Positions 48,497 through 60,700 of a stretch of 64,000 nucleotides of DNA are shown here, one piece after another. Made by a program: the position numbers and the translations under genes. The notes under the pieces were generated by a model, which made no database searches, was not told the DNA's origin, and worked only from the letters and a program-made list of their open reading frames with translations. Origin of the DNA: Dryomyza anilis (Eukaryota > Arthropoda > Insecta > Diptera > Dryomyzidae); assembly GCA_951804985.1 (NCBI GenBank), contig OX638131.1:40490044-40554043 (forward strand). Reading direction: 5' to 3'. Within the stretch, counting starts at the first letter, position 1, and each line of letters starts with the position of its first letter.

Positions 48497-48761
48497 CACT
48501 GAACCACTGATTTCATGACCGTGGCTATCTTAAATAAACAGATATTTCAAATTAAATGTTCAGGTTTGACACTCCCATTTGTTTATCTTAGGGGGACGAA
48601 TTTCAAATGGGAGAGGAGCATCCCGTTCAAATTTCATGTTCATAGGTCTAATGGTCCAATTTCGATTGATTTTTATTTTCCGGATGGGTTACCTTTGGGT
48701 TTTTCCGAGGTTTCCTTTTTTTCTAAACTACCCCAGCATTGAAAGGAAGAAAACAAAAAAC

Positions 48762-50904
48762 CAGTTGGGAAGGTTAGATCACATAGGAAATTTTAAAGTA
48801 GGTGTTATTATGATAGTTAGGATTATCAAAATTATAGTCGGTCTAAGCCGACTATAAATACCCTACACATATGTGTGGTTACCATTCAAAGTGGTATATA
48901 GGTCACCAGGGTATACGAATCCTGAAAATAATTACAAACTTTCCATCCCTGAAAAATTTTCTTTCATTTGATACCCATATTTACAAATGAGTAGGTGTAC
49001 CGAATTTCATTTTTTTTGAGAACCACAAGTCGTTTCGTGGGAAAACATTATTTTCAAGTATTTGAGCATAATGTCAATGTATATTTGACCAAAACAGTTT
49101 ACCTAAGCACGTATGCAGTAAAATTGATTTGTTGATGTAAATTTTATATGAGGTATTTGAACATAAGTGGTCGGTTCTCAGGTTACAATAGACCGATCTT
49201 GTTCAGACAGCTTAAATATATAAGTAATCCAAATCTAAAGTTTCATTGCTCTAGCTCTTCAACTTTTTTTGTAACCGTGATTTCAACAGACAGACAGACG
49301 GACATCGCTAAATCGACTCAGCATACCGGTGATGCTTTTTTCAGGGTGTTACAAACGATGAACAAAAACACACTTTTTTTGAAAAAATTATATAACTTCA
49401 AAACAAATCGGTAGATTTCGTTGATTTTTTTTTTACATAATAAAAAAATATCAGGGTATAGTTATGCTTTACAAAATGTCTTCTATTGATTAACTTCGAG
49501 AATTTTGTGGAAATTTTGACATGTGATTTTTTAAAATCTGGAGCCGATATCGGTATGATTTATTTTTTTATTTTTGACCACATTGATAGTGATCTGAAAT
49601 AAGTTTTTGATAATGAAGGGTATCGTTTGCAGCCCTTAAAATAAATTTACAAAAAAGGTACATATGTATGAAATTAGGAAATAAAATAGTAATTTTTGCC
49701 ATGTAATTTCTCCTAATCCGGGAACGATATCAGGGTAATATTTTTTACCACATTGATTGTGATTAAAAAAAAGTTAGTGCGAACGAAGGATATCGTTTGC
49801 AGTCCTTGAAATAAATTTACAAAAAAATTAGTAAATTTCCCTAATCGGGGAACGATATAGGAATGATATATTTTTTTATTTTTTACCACATTGATTATGA
49901 TTAGAAAAAAGTTAGTGCGAACGAAGGATATCGCTTACAGTCCTTGGAATAAATTTACAAAATGGCACAAATGTATGAAAAATGGTAATTTTTGCCAATT
50001 GAATTTCTCCTAATCCGGGAACGATATCGGGATGATATATTTTTCATTTTTTACCACATTGATTGTGTTCTGAAAATAGTTATGGAGGATGAAGGATATC
50101 GCTTGCAGTCCTTGGTATAAATTTACAAAAAGAGGAACAAATGTATAAAAAATGGTAATTTTTGCCATGTAAATTCTCCTAATCCGGGAACGATATCGGA
50201 ATGATATATTTTTCAATTTTTACCACATTGATTGTGATTAGAGAAAAGATAATGCGAACAGAGAATATCGCTTACAGTCCTTGGAATAAATTTACAAAAA
50301 AGGCACAAATGTATGAAATTAGAATAAAAAAAGGTAATTTTTGACACGTAATTTCTCCTAATCCGGGAAAGACATCGCTATGAAATTTTTTTATTTTTCA
50401 CCACATTAATTGTGATTAGAAAAAAGTTAGCGCGAACGAAGGATATCTGTATGTTTAATTGATATAACATTATTACACTAAACGCTTTAAATCAAATAAG
50501 TAAAATTCTAACGAAAATGGTAGTATTTCACAACAATTTTCTTGTAAACCGGAAGCTACTTTTTTTCAGAATGTGTATTTTGTAAAAGCCTAAATACAAT
50601 TTTAAGCATTTGAGAGGATATGCAAGGATATTTTAGTTATGTTCCAATATGTATTTCCATATATTTTTGTATGGAATGCAATTTTTTTCCTAACTTTGAA
50701 GGCTCATATCTCTTAATCTGTTAACGTTATAAGAAAAATGGTTACAGATTATTCTTAGTGGGTCTTTTATGTATGTAACAGTAAAAATAATTGTAAATTT
50801 TAAAATAAAAAAATGGCTTTTTGTTCAAAAATTTCATCATTTTGTTCACCGTGCGGCGTACCAAACTGAATATACCCTTTCACTCTTAGTGTAGGGTATA
50901 AAAA
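48762..50904 (+). mobile_element. mini-me-type element, subtype A, enlarged by an internal satellite
   Basis: Left part (48762-49345) matches the copy at 41643 through the CAGACAGACGGACATCGCTA run. The right terminus GGCGTACCAAACTGAATATA...GTGTAGGGTATAAAAA appears at 50853-50904. Between them is about 1.5 kb with a satellite (49550-50460) and AT-rich DNA. Confidence 0.7.
49550..50460. repeat. Satellite, unit about 170 bp, six copies, inside a mini-me element
   Basis: ACCACATTGATTGTGATTAG-type landmarks occur at 49577, 49747, 49885, 50053, 50222 and 50400 (spacings 170, 138, 168, 169, 178). Each unit includes GAAGGATATCGYTTGCAGTC, AATAAATTTACAAAA, TGGTAATTTTTGCCATGTAA and TCCTAATCCGGGAACGATAT. 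Confidence 0.9.
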
Positions 50905-51439
50905 AATCATGCAAATCGGTAGAGCTGTTCTCGAGTTTGATTTTTATATTTTTAGATATTTTTTTTTAAATTTATTTTAAAATTTAGAATTGATTGACAT
51001 GAACTCTAATACTCCACGTCTAATAAATATTCCTGTTAAAATACAGAAAGTGGGTATAATATAGTGATATTGTTCAAAAAGTAGAATTCTATGGATATCA
51101 TATCACTTTTGATAACGTCTATTAGGGCATATAAACGATGATTAGAGTTTAGTTTGATGTTTAATTCCAGAAATTATAATTTCGAATAACTGAGCAATTT
51201 TTATTATTAAGTGGTTACATGTAAGTAAATCTGAATGCTAAGTACTATTAATATATTTTATAAAATAGGACGATTCCATTTTAATTCAAATTTTAATTCA
51301 GTATCAATATGGTATCGTGTTTCCAAAAAGTTCTTCCAATATTCTGAAAATAACACGTTTCATTGATAACTTGTTTTGCTATAAATAAATAGTTTAAATA
51401 TTTGTACCCTTGTACATTATTTCACGTCTAACAAATATT
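50905..51439. other. AT-rich intergenic DNA, no gene seen
   Basis: No repeats, RNA genes or coding signal identified. Confidence 0.3.
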
Positions 51440-52030
51440 GACGTTCAAAGTCAATGTAAAACCTCAGACAATGTCCTTGACAATAGCTGTAGGTCGAATG
51501 GATAGAATAAATATCCCCATTTGCGTTGCTGTAAATAAATTAAGATCAAGGATCATCTAAGTGACAAACTTGTTGTTTGTCACACTGATACCCTGTCACT
51601 TTTAGACTAGACACACCACCACCAACCTCGCTCCCTCCTTGCTTCCCATGACTTGTCAGTGTCAAGAGTGCACAGTGCTTTTATTCGTTTAGTCTTTAGT
51701 TCGCATATTTCACACTTATTGCAGACAGCAAACTATGATGGCTGCCACAAAGGACCTCAACGTATAGCCATCATCGGCTCCATTGTTGTGCGCTGTGTTG
51801 GAGGGATTCACAAGGCGAAATCCACGTGCGACGGTTTCCGCATAATTTCTTGGTGACATCGATTGTGCAAACATTGGATGACTTGATATTTATGACACGA
51901 CTGGCTGGTGGGTGGGTGTTGCCATCCGGTTTATTTGCATTTGACAGCGTGAAATCGCGCACATAATACTTAGTGCTTTCCGAATCAGTTGTATCCACAT
52001 GCAGTCATTAGCATTATTTAACGTTATGTG
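51440..52030. promoter_or_regulatory. GC-richer gene-free island, candidate cis-regulatory DNA
   Basis: A balanced-composition stretch between AT-rich flanks, with a perfect-looking palindrome ACAAACTTGTTGTTTGT (51567), no transposon content and only short frames on both strands. Candidate enhancer or other conserved non-coding DNA. Confidence 0.3.
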
Positions 52031-53093
52031 TGTTTAACTTGTAACTGGATTAAAGGATTAATTTCAATATAAATAATATTTGTTTTTTGATTCATAACAA
52101 TTTCTCACTAAGTTCGACACATTTATGTGTAATCGAGAACAGATTTATTTAGACATTTGAAACTCGAAACGAAAAAAAGCCGTCTGGAACGAAACTAGAA
52201 TATTTTTATTTTTTCAAACTGAAACAGAAATTACTGAACCGAAATAAAAATAAAAATAATTTCAGATCTAAAACCGATACAGAGTTTTTAATGGAATCGG
52301 AACAATAACTGCATAAAATAGTTTTTTTTTTTGTATAACATTTAACATATTTAAACAAAAAATTTAAACAGGGGTATGATTTTTTTGTAACCTATTTTTA
52401 AATGGTATAATAGAATGAGGAATACGGGAAAAATAATTAATTTTGATTATTTTATTACAAAGATGTCAATAATTACTGAAACAAAAAGTATATATGGGGA
52501 ATTTTAATGTTGTTGATTTGGTTCCAACATTGTTTGTGATTAGTACCTATGAGTCTTATAATGTGTGCAAAATATTAGACCTCTTGATGATCCGGTTACC
52601 GAATATCAAGAGTCAATAAATTCATTGATTTTCACAAATTCATTGATTTTTCATTAATTACATAGTAGGAGTAATACTTAACGTTAAATGGGGATTTGGT
52701 TAATCTGTGTAAGAACCATTAAGGATATAATTCACATAAAGGACTACTTTTGAAAAAAAGAATATTTTTCGCACTTCTTACCACTAATTATGACTCATTG
52801 CGGTGAACATTATTGGTGAACATATCGGTGAACATTTATTTTTTGATGAGGTTGTTATATCTTAAAACCATATCGTACTTGTCTTCTTCAAACCTTCGAA
52901 TAATTGTAATAGTTGTTTTTACACGTGCGTTAAGTTTCGACGCTTACTAGGCTTTCGATTTGTATTCTCTGGGTGAAGTTTTTTTGAAAACCATGCGAAT
53001 GTAGTATTATTTTCCTTATTTCTATATAAATGCTCATAGGAATATGACATGTCGTATATTAAAAATTGGCATTTACAAATGCTTTACAAAGTA
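52031..53093. other. AT-rich DNA with an old GGAAC-type degenerate repeat
   Basis: 52150-52330 (GAAACTCGAAACGAAAA, CTGGAACGAAACTAGAA, GGAATCGGAACAATAAC) is a degraded relative of the GGTTCCGATTCC repeat on the opposite strand. No gene seen. Confidence 0.35.
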
Positions 53094-53885
53094 CTAGCAG
53101 GGACCCGTGCTTCGCTGTGGACTTTTTTTTGGTGTCTCCACCAAACAACTTTTTTCAAAGACAATTCTTCCTCGGACTTGTCTTCGCCGTAATTTTTCTT
53201 AGGAGAAGTTTGAGTGTGCTGAGTTTTAGTGTGGTGACTTTTAGTATGGTGGGTTTAAGTGTGGTGATTTTTACTATGGTGAGTTGTAGTGTGGTAACTC
53301 AGCGGTAGCTCAGTGGTTAGTGCGATGGACTGCGAGCCGAAAGGTCCCCGGTTCAAGCCTGGACTGGGGCTAACAACATCTTTTCATAGAAACATTTTTC
53401 TATACCGCGCTACCTCTCGTCAGTAAATGGCAAACCAACGAGAGTAAAATCATTGCCTATGAAAAGCTCTCACCCGCCGTTCGGATTCGGCAATAAACTG
53501 TAGGTCCCACCACTTTGTGTACAAATATATCACGCACAGCTCAAAAATGGTGAGAGAGCTCGGCCGAAGTTCTATACAGGACTGTAGCGCCAAACTATTA
53601 TATTATATTATTATTATTTTTATAATGGTGAGTTTTAGTGTGGTGAGTTTTAGTATGGTGAGTTTTAGTATGGTGAGTTTTAGTGTGTTGAATTTTAGCA
53701 TGGTGAGTTTTAGTAAGGTTAGTTTCGCTAAGGTGAATTTTAGTGTGGTGAGTTTAAGCATTGTGAGTTTTAGTTTGGTGAGTTTTAGTATGGTTAGTTT
53801 CGGTGTGGTGAGTTTTAGTGTGGTGAGTTTCGGTGTGGTGTATTTAGGTGTGGTGAATTTAGCTGTGATGAGTTTATAGAATTTA
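53094..53885 (+). mobile_element. Second copy of the minisatellite-bearing composite element, split by a SINE
   Basis: Starts ACTAGCAGGGACCCGTGCTT, has CAACTTTTTTCAAAGACAAT like 28427-28450, and continues into the GTGGTGAGTTTTAGT minisatellite (53215-53295). That array is interrupted by a SINE and resumes at 53624-53878 with the same register of units. The tail module of the first copy is absent. Confidence 0.75.
53296..53623 (+). mobile_element. tRNA-derived SINE, copy 1, near full length
   Basis: The head contains a polymerase III A box TAGCTCAGTGG (53306-53316) and B box GGTTCAAGCCT (53350-53360) in tRNA spacing. The anticodon stem no longer pairs, so it is not a functional tRNA. The body includes ACCGCGCTACCTCT, CTCTCACCCGCCGTTCGGAT, GCAATAAACTGTAGGTCCCA and CTCAAAAATGGTGAGAGAGC, and ends in a (TAT)n tail. 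Inserted inside a minisatellite. Confidence 0.9.
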
Positions 53886-54667
53886 GGGTAGTTGGTATAC
53901 CCTCACCAAAATATAGCCTACAATCTGCCCACATCCATACATGGATATTTTTCAAAAACCATAAAAACCTTTTTAAAATTCAATTATTTGTGTTAAAAAA
54001 ATTATTTTTTCAAAAAATTTTTTTTTTTGTAAAGCTCATGAAAAATACGTTTTAGACGTTTACAATTGAGCCACTCTGATAGATGTTATAAATATTTCAA
54101 GCCTATGCGGTCAAATTTGCCGTATTCTCGACAACCCGTCCTACAAGCCCATTCTTCTTAACAAGTTTTATTGAGGTCCACTTATATTACAAGTTCACGA
54201 AATTTCATTCAAATCGAAAGCAAAAAATTGTAGAAACGGGTACGTTTGACAAATTTTCACCCCTACATAGGTTTATGGAACTAATGTAAACCTTCTTTAT
54301 CGTTTTTCTCGAAACCTGTTCAATGATGTATGGAGCAAACCAATTCTCAGGAAGTAAGTTTCTTAATAAATTGAAAACAAATTAAGAAAACTGTTTATAA
54401 ATCATAAAATTACTACGATTTCTTAAATCTTTATGCATTTTTTAAATTTTGGTTGATGCGTGTGATTTTTGTATGATTTATCTCACTGTGTGAATTTCTT
54501 CAACATATGAAAAAGTCTCTTGTCTGATTTCATGAGTGATTTAGTGATTTTTCGTGTGATTTTCGGTTGGCAACATTGGTCAGGTCAGGCTGAATGTGAC
54601 TTTTCATTTCCTACTCGTTGTCTAAAGAATTTCTAAAGGATTTTTCTTATTCGGTTTATAAAGTACA
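53886..54667. other. AT-rich DNA, no gene seen
   Basis: No family match to other parts of the window was recognised. Confidence 0.3.
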
Positions 54668-55328
54668 CGAGTGGAAATTGATTAAGGTTAGCCTTATTTC
54701 GCATCCGTCCCTGATCAGAATGAGAAAATGCATTCCTACCAAAGGCCATCTAAAATGATACTGATCAGGGTCGACTAAGGTAATCCTAATTTCTAATCCA
54801 CGTAAGGCAACCTGATCCAACATGCATAAAAATAGAGTCTATTTAAAAAAAACCTGATGTGACACTCATGAAAAACCTGTTTTGATATCGTAGGTTTAAA
54901 AAACATTTATAATAAAATTGAGTATTAAAATTATTCTAATAAAATAATATATTGTAATAAATAAATGTTAAACTCAAACGCAAAAGAAATACAAATTCTC
55001 AACATTTTTAAAAATTTGAAATATTTCATTTAGACTCAAAACGTTGTCTTTTTGGCATTGCAAAAGTTATTGTGATAACTTAGTTCACAAAACTATTTTT
55101 TGTTTGAAAGGTATCAAATTTGGTAAAGGAGTTTAAGAAGAATTTAAATATACATTGAATTATATAGGATTAGCATAAGGGTAAGATCGAGAAGCCTGAT
55201 CAGGATAGGAACTTCGAATAGCGTCTCGTTTTGAATCAGGCACTGATGAAAACCCCTGATCATTCCCTGATTTGAAATCTGGCTGCCTGATCAGACAATG
55301 ATCGCATCCTGAAGTAAATTTCCACTCG
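54668..55328. mobile_element. MITE with CGAGTGGAAATT ends and CTGATCAG-rich interior
   Basis: The left end CGAGTGGAAATTGATT and the inverse right end CGAGTGGAAATTTACTT are TIRs. The subterminal regions repeat CCTGATCAG/CTGATCAGG palindromes. It is related in design to the elements at 43327 and 44755. Confidence 0.75.
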
Positions 55329-56083
55329 GTTAGTGTTATATATTTCAGTTTGCAATCAGATCAGAGAAAAAATCATTTCGTTGATGCAAAATATTAAGAA
55401 TCGATGCAATTTTGGAATTGGAAAATTTTATTTTTCTGTCAATTTCAGAACATAACTTTAAAAAGCAATAACAAAATTGTGTAGATTGTATTGGTACAAA
55501 CTGAAATTGAGACAATTTAGACAATCGTGCTATTCAAGCATTATAACCTGCATTAGTCATCGTAATAATGTTAAAAATGTACAGTAGTTATTAAATTATA
55601 AAAATTTATAATAGGTTAATACCGACATTTAATTATCATTTAGTTATTATATTCTTTCTCATGGGTATTAAAATTAAAACAACATATTTTAATTTAACAT
55701 AAGTGTATTTAATATTGGGCATAAGATTAATACATTAAAAACGAATTCGTCAAAAAACGTCAGAAATTCTATTGAGAAATAAAACCGACGACAAAATAAA
55801 GAAGTTAAAAATTATGTCAATGGTATTTCTAAAGCATTTTGACGAATTCGTTTCATTTTACGATATAAGGGGGTAAATATGGGCTGAAAAAATTTACTTG
55901 GTTATTGACATTTGTAGGACATTTTTTTATTTACAAAAATGTTCAGTTATTTTTACTATTATTTTTTATTACAAAAACAAAGAGTTTTTAATGTATATTT
56001 AAGATTAATATTGTGAATTTTTTTATGAAATTTTCAATTCCTAATGCTATTTATAAGTTTAATAATACAATATATCGTGAATA
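55329..56083. other. AT-rich DNA, no gene seen
   Basis: ACGAATTCGTCAAAAAACGT (55741) and TTTTGACGAATTCGTTTCAT (55836) form a short inverted pair around 90 bp; nothing else stands out. Confidence 0.3.
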
Positions 56084-57041
56084 TCATGCCAAAGGGGCGA
56101 ATGTGTAATTTTTAACATTTGAGTTTTTTTTACACTTTTTGAATATAGTTTTTCATCAAGTATACTGTGCCAAAATTGTGTATGGTTTTGTTGGATATTT
56201 CTAACCACAAAAGACAAAACCAAAAGGGCGAATTCGAAAAATTGAAATGTTGTCATGTCAAAAGGGCGAATATTTTCGTTTTATGACATAACTTTTGATT
56301 GGTATAATACAAAATAGTGGTGTAAAAGCATTAATAGTATTTCTTAAAGCACTTATCGATCATCAACATTATTTTAAAATATATTTTTGAATTTTTATCA
56401 TTTACAAGAAAAATATTTGGCAAATTATTTTTAAATAATGATGTCGATAGGTGCTTTAAAAATAAACAATAAATGCCTTTACATGGCTATTTTATCTTGC
56501 ACCAATAAAGAGTTATAGCAAAAAAACGAAAATATTCGCCTCTTTGACATGACAAGATTTTCAAATTTTCAAATTTGTTCGTTTTCTTGCTATAACTCTT
56601 ATTGGAGAGATATTGGAGAGATTTGCCCCTTTTCGCATGACAAGATTTTCAAATTTGTTCGTTTTCTTGCTATAACTCGTTATTGGAGAGTTATAGCCAA
56701 TTCTTTATTGAGGCAAGATAAAATATTGGTGTAAAGACATTAATTGTTTATTTTTAAAATACGAATCGATTGGCATCATTATTTAAAAATATTTTGCCAA
56801 ACATTTTTCTTGCTAATAACAAATGGCAAATTAATATTTGGAAAATTATTTTTAAATATTTATAATTCGGTAAGTTGTCCAAATCCAAAGATATTTTATA
56901 TACGTTATAATAATTGATGAATAAACCAAAATAACAAAATAAATTGAAATTTTTTTTTTTTACTAATTTTTAAAGCACTTCAAACTTTAAAATCTGATTT
57001 CCCAACATTTTTAAAAATACACATTCGCCCCTTTGGCATGT
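56084..57041. mobile_element. MITE with TIR CATGACAAAGGGGCGAATG, copy 3
   Basis: TIRs TCATGCCAAAGGGGCGAATG and (inverse) CATGCCAAAGGGGCGAATGT. It is collinear with copy 1 (TTTTGTTGGATATTT, CCAAAAGGGCGAATTCGAAA, palindromic GATAGGTGCTTTAAAAATAA modules). A local duplication of TTCGTTTTCTTGCTATAACT lies at 56576-56700. Confidence 0.85.
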
Positions 57042-57710
57042 CAGTGACTATATAATATTCTAATTTATTTTCAAATTTTATTTTATTTATATTAAAGGTA
57101 TTAAAATGCATATTTACTTTAATAGTATTCGTAGTTCCGCCTTTGCCAAAAAGTCGCATATTTCAAATAACTGTAGTACCTACAAATTACATAGTTTCAT
57201 TGCCATAGTTTTTCTAAAGCAACTTAATTTATTTCCAACTGAAATACCATCTGTTAATTTCTTGTATAGGGTATATTAAAGACCCATGAACTTGCATTCA
57301 TAAAAATCTAGACGCCATTCAATGAATATCACGTAATTGCAATGTAGTTGTAACAAAACATGAACATAACAAGAATTAGTATAAAGTATAAATATGAATA
57401 ATAAGCAGAGATCCAAATATAAAACGAATGAAATACAAATCTGTTAGTGGGTTCATTAGATGACGCGTGTCATGGCGATACTGATGTGGGTACATGTGTA
57501 ACTGAAATAGATGAATTGAACCGTTTTTCGAAACAGACACGTCTTCTTCGAGAGGTGTTATGTATCATGTTTAGTGCACAAAACGCTGAGTCAATTTTGC
57601 ACAAGCTAAATTAGATGTAACCGATGTTAAATGAAGCCCAAACAATTGCAATCATTTAATTCGTAGACTTGAGTACAGAAGGTTGCAAAGTACAACGAGG
57701 TTCTGAGAAA
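57042..57710. other. Upstream region of the secreted gene
   Basis: AT-rich until about 57420, more balanced from 57450 to 57710, which could hold the promoter and 5' leader of the gene starting at 57711. No convincing TATA box at the expected distance was found; TATAAAGTATAAATATG at about 57380 is a weak candidate. Confidence 0.3.
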
Positions 57711-60700
57711 ATGGTATTCAATGTATTAGTACTATTAGTCGTTTCAACGATGCAACTAAGCGCAGCGGTTCCACAGTTTCGGTAGGTTATTTTTAGAGAG
57801 AAACGTCTTTTAATACTAACATTTAAGTTTAATAACTACGCAGTTCCACACCGTATAATAGTGCGGAAATTGCAATGCGCACTACCTCTGATCCGGGTCT
57901 AATGATGACTGTACAAAATTTGCTACAACAAAATAGTCAATATGCCAACGAATACTACCAACATCTACAAGAATCACCGATTTCAGATTACGCTATGCAG
58001 AATGCGCATGCCCAACAGCAGCAGATCGATAATAAATATAGGATTTTGGACCAAGAGGGCCTACCGGGTTATGTCTGCCTACGCAGAGTTTGCTGCATCA
58101 ATATGGGAAACAATTCAACTAGGCCGAGATTAGCGGATATAAGATCGAATATTGGAAAAGTGACTAATACTAATTTAAGCGACATTTCTATAAGTACGCA
58201 AAACAATAGAACAGATTGTATAACCATTTCAATCCGACATAATTCTGAACCTAGCACAGAACAAGGTACTTCGAATAATTTCAATAATAGAGTAGGTAAT
58301 CAAAATTCGCCAGTTTATCCAGAAGTTTATAATGAAATGGTGCACAGAATAAATATTTTGGAAAATCGTCTCAGAAATATGGCTGCTCAAACACAAGTTT
58401 CGAGTGGTGTTAATGAAAGTGCGTACCATTCTAATTCAAATGAGTTTGAAACGCAACGCGAACAAAATTTTACGAACTCAATATTGAAAAATGTGTCTAA
58501 TACGCAGGAAATTCCAAACTGTATAAAAATGCTGCTACATAATAAGATTAATATTTATAACAATTACAGAAGAAACGATACAAATGAAAATCTACCATCT
58601 CAAAATGATTCATTAGTTGAAATATCGCAACTAAATCTATTCAGTGCGAATAATGCGAAGGAAAATCTGCCGCCAAGAGTACCAGATGCACCCACTATAT
58701 TAGGTATAACCCAACCAACAGTTGTAGATATAGTCACACTAAACAGCAATATTCCAAATGATAATGATGATATTACTACTGCTAATAGGCTGTTATTCAA
58801 TTCAATACAAAATAAAACGAGAAATAGAGCAGAACCAGTGGTAGTTCTTGAAAATATGAATGGAAGATCAAGCAGTTCTACTGAATTCAATACTGAAAAT
58901 CAAGCTACTGCTCAAGCTAATACTTTAACACTAAATTCAATACAAAATAATACGAAAAATAGAGCTGAACCATTAGAATTCCCTGAAAATTTGAAAGGAA
59001 GAACAACCAGTGCTACACAATTTGATATTGTAAATCAGGAAACTACTACAACTAATAGCCTTTCATTGAATTCAATACAAAACAATATGAAAAACAGTGC
59101 TGTACCATTAGAAGTACCCGAAAATGTGAAAGTAAAAACAACCAGTGATAGACACTTGCCGATAGTTACATCGACAGAGAGCAATTTCCGCGATTTACAA
59201 AATTCCGAAGTAACAACCGAAAATGTTAGGGTTCACAGTACGTTGACTAATGATTCTCCAAGAAATATAACCAACAAAAACGTAGAAATTTCTAAAGATT
59301 TTAATAATACTCTAATTAAAAGTAGTAGATCTGGTGAACCAATAGAATTAATAAATATAGTCAATACCAAAGAAAACAAAATCACCGGAGTAGATGCAAC
59401 TAACCGTAATAATAACGTTGTTGACGCAACTAAAGTAAAAACAAATAATACGAAATCTTCAAGTAATACCATGATATCTGGAATGCGACCTAATGTTCTA
59501 AAGGAACCCAGAACCAATGAAAATTCTCAAAATAGAGAACATTTTAATTTAAATAGATTTAAATCAAAGAATGTCGATAACACAGACCAAGTAACAAATG
59601 GCGCACAACATCACGAACGAAGAATGAAAGTCACACCAGCAGGTATTTTTCGAATATAGGCCATTTCACGTCAAACCGGGCACTTTTGAGATTTACGATT
59701 TTTGATTTCTTTAAAACTTTGCAATCTTGTTCTATGTCGAAAAATATGTTCATGTTTTATTTTTAAATTTTTTGGTAGTTGTACCGCTTTATAATTTAAA
59801 AAATGCGTTGAAATTCAACATTTTGTATTCAGTAAAATGCCTGTAGCACGTGAATCATAAACTCAATATTGAAATTTTGATCTCATTTGAAAAGTTATGA
59901 ATTTCTTATGGGTTATTCGTTTTTAAAATATCTAATACAAACATAAAAAGAAATGATGGTCAGAAAATTATAAAACCGGAATTTTTGAAAAAATCTTTAC
60001 ACCATTCCAAAACTACATCAAAACTACATACATAGAGTGGGACCTCAACGCTTACTATTTTAAAATTTTTTTTTTTCTTTAAAAAAATATTTTTTTCTGA
60101 CATTTTAAAATCGCAAAATTGTTGAATATCGACGAAATTATTGAATTTATTAAGGGGTAGAACTGCCAGAAAAAAACACTATTTTTATACATGTCACTTA
60201 TTTTTTGTCTGTAAAATTTCAAAAAGATCGGAGTTCATAAAGTCATTTTTTGTTGCAAAGCGCCCGGTTTGATGTCGAATAGCCGATATGCAATATGTTG
60301 GTATTATTATATTTTTTTATATATTACAGTTTGTTCTAACTCGGGTCATAACTCTCGCCCTAATCCGCGTACTAACCCGCGTCCAAAATCAAGAAAATTA
60401 AAACCAAGTCATGGTATACCAATTCTCTATGAAATAAATGCCTTTATACCGTCAGCAAATGCCGAAGAAAAACCCTACGACAAAAACTACTATGCTGATA
60501 TTAGAACTACGGCCCGTATTAAACCTCAAAAACAACGTACACCCACAACTATTTACTTGCATAACATTATCAAACATAGACCTGATCCGACCGCTCAAAA
60601 TACCGGAATAAAATCTAATACAAATGCTTTTTCTCCATTTGGCGGAAATGATGAAAGTTATGAACATGATCATATGGACGACTCACCCGAATTAGAATCA

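Noticed and set aside
53306..53360. Functional tRNA gene
   Set aside because: A and B boxes are present but the anticodon stem does not pair, and the same sequence continues into a body shared by dispersed SINE copies.
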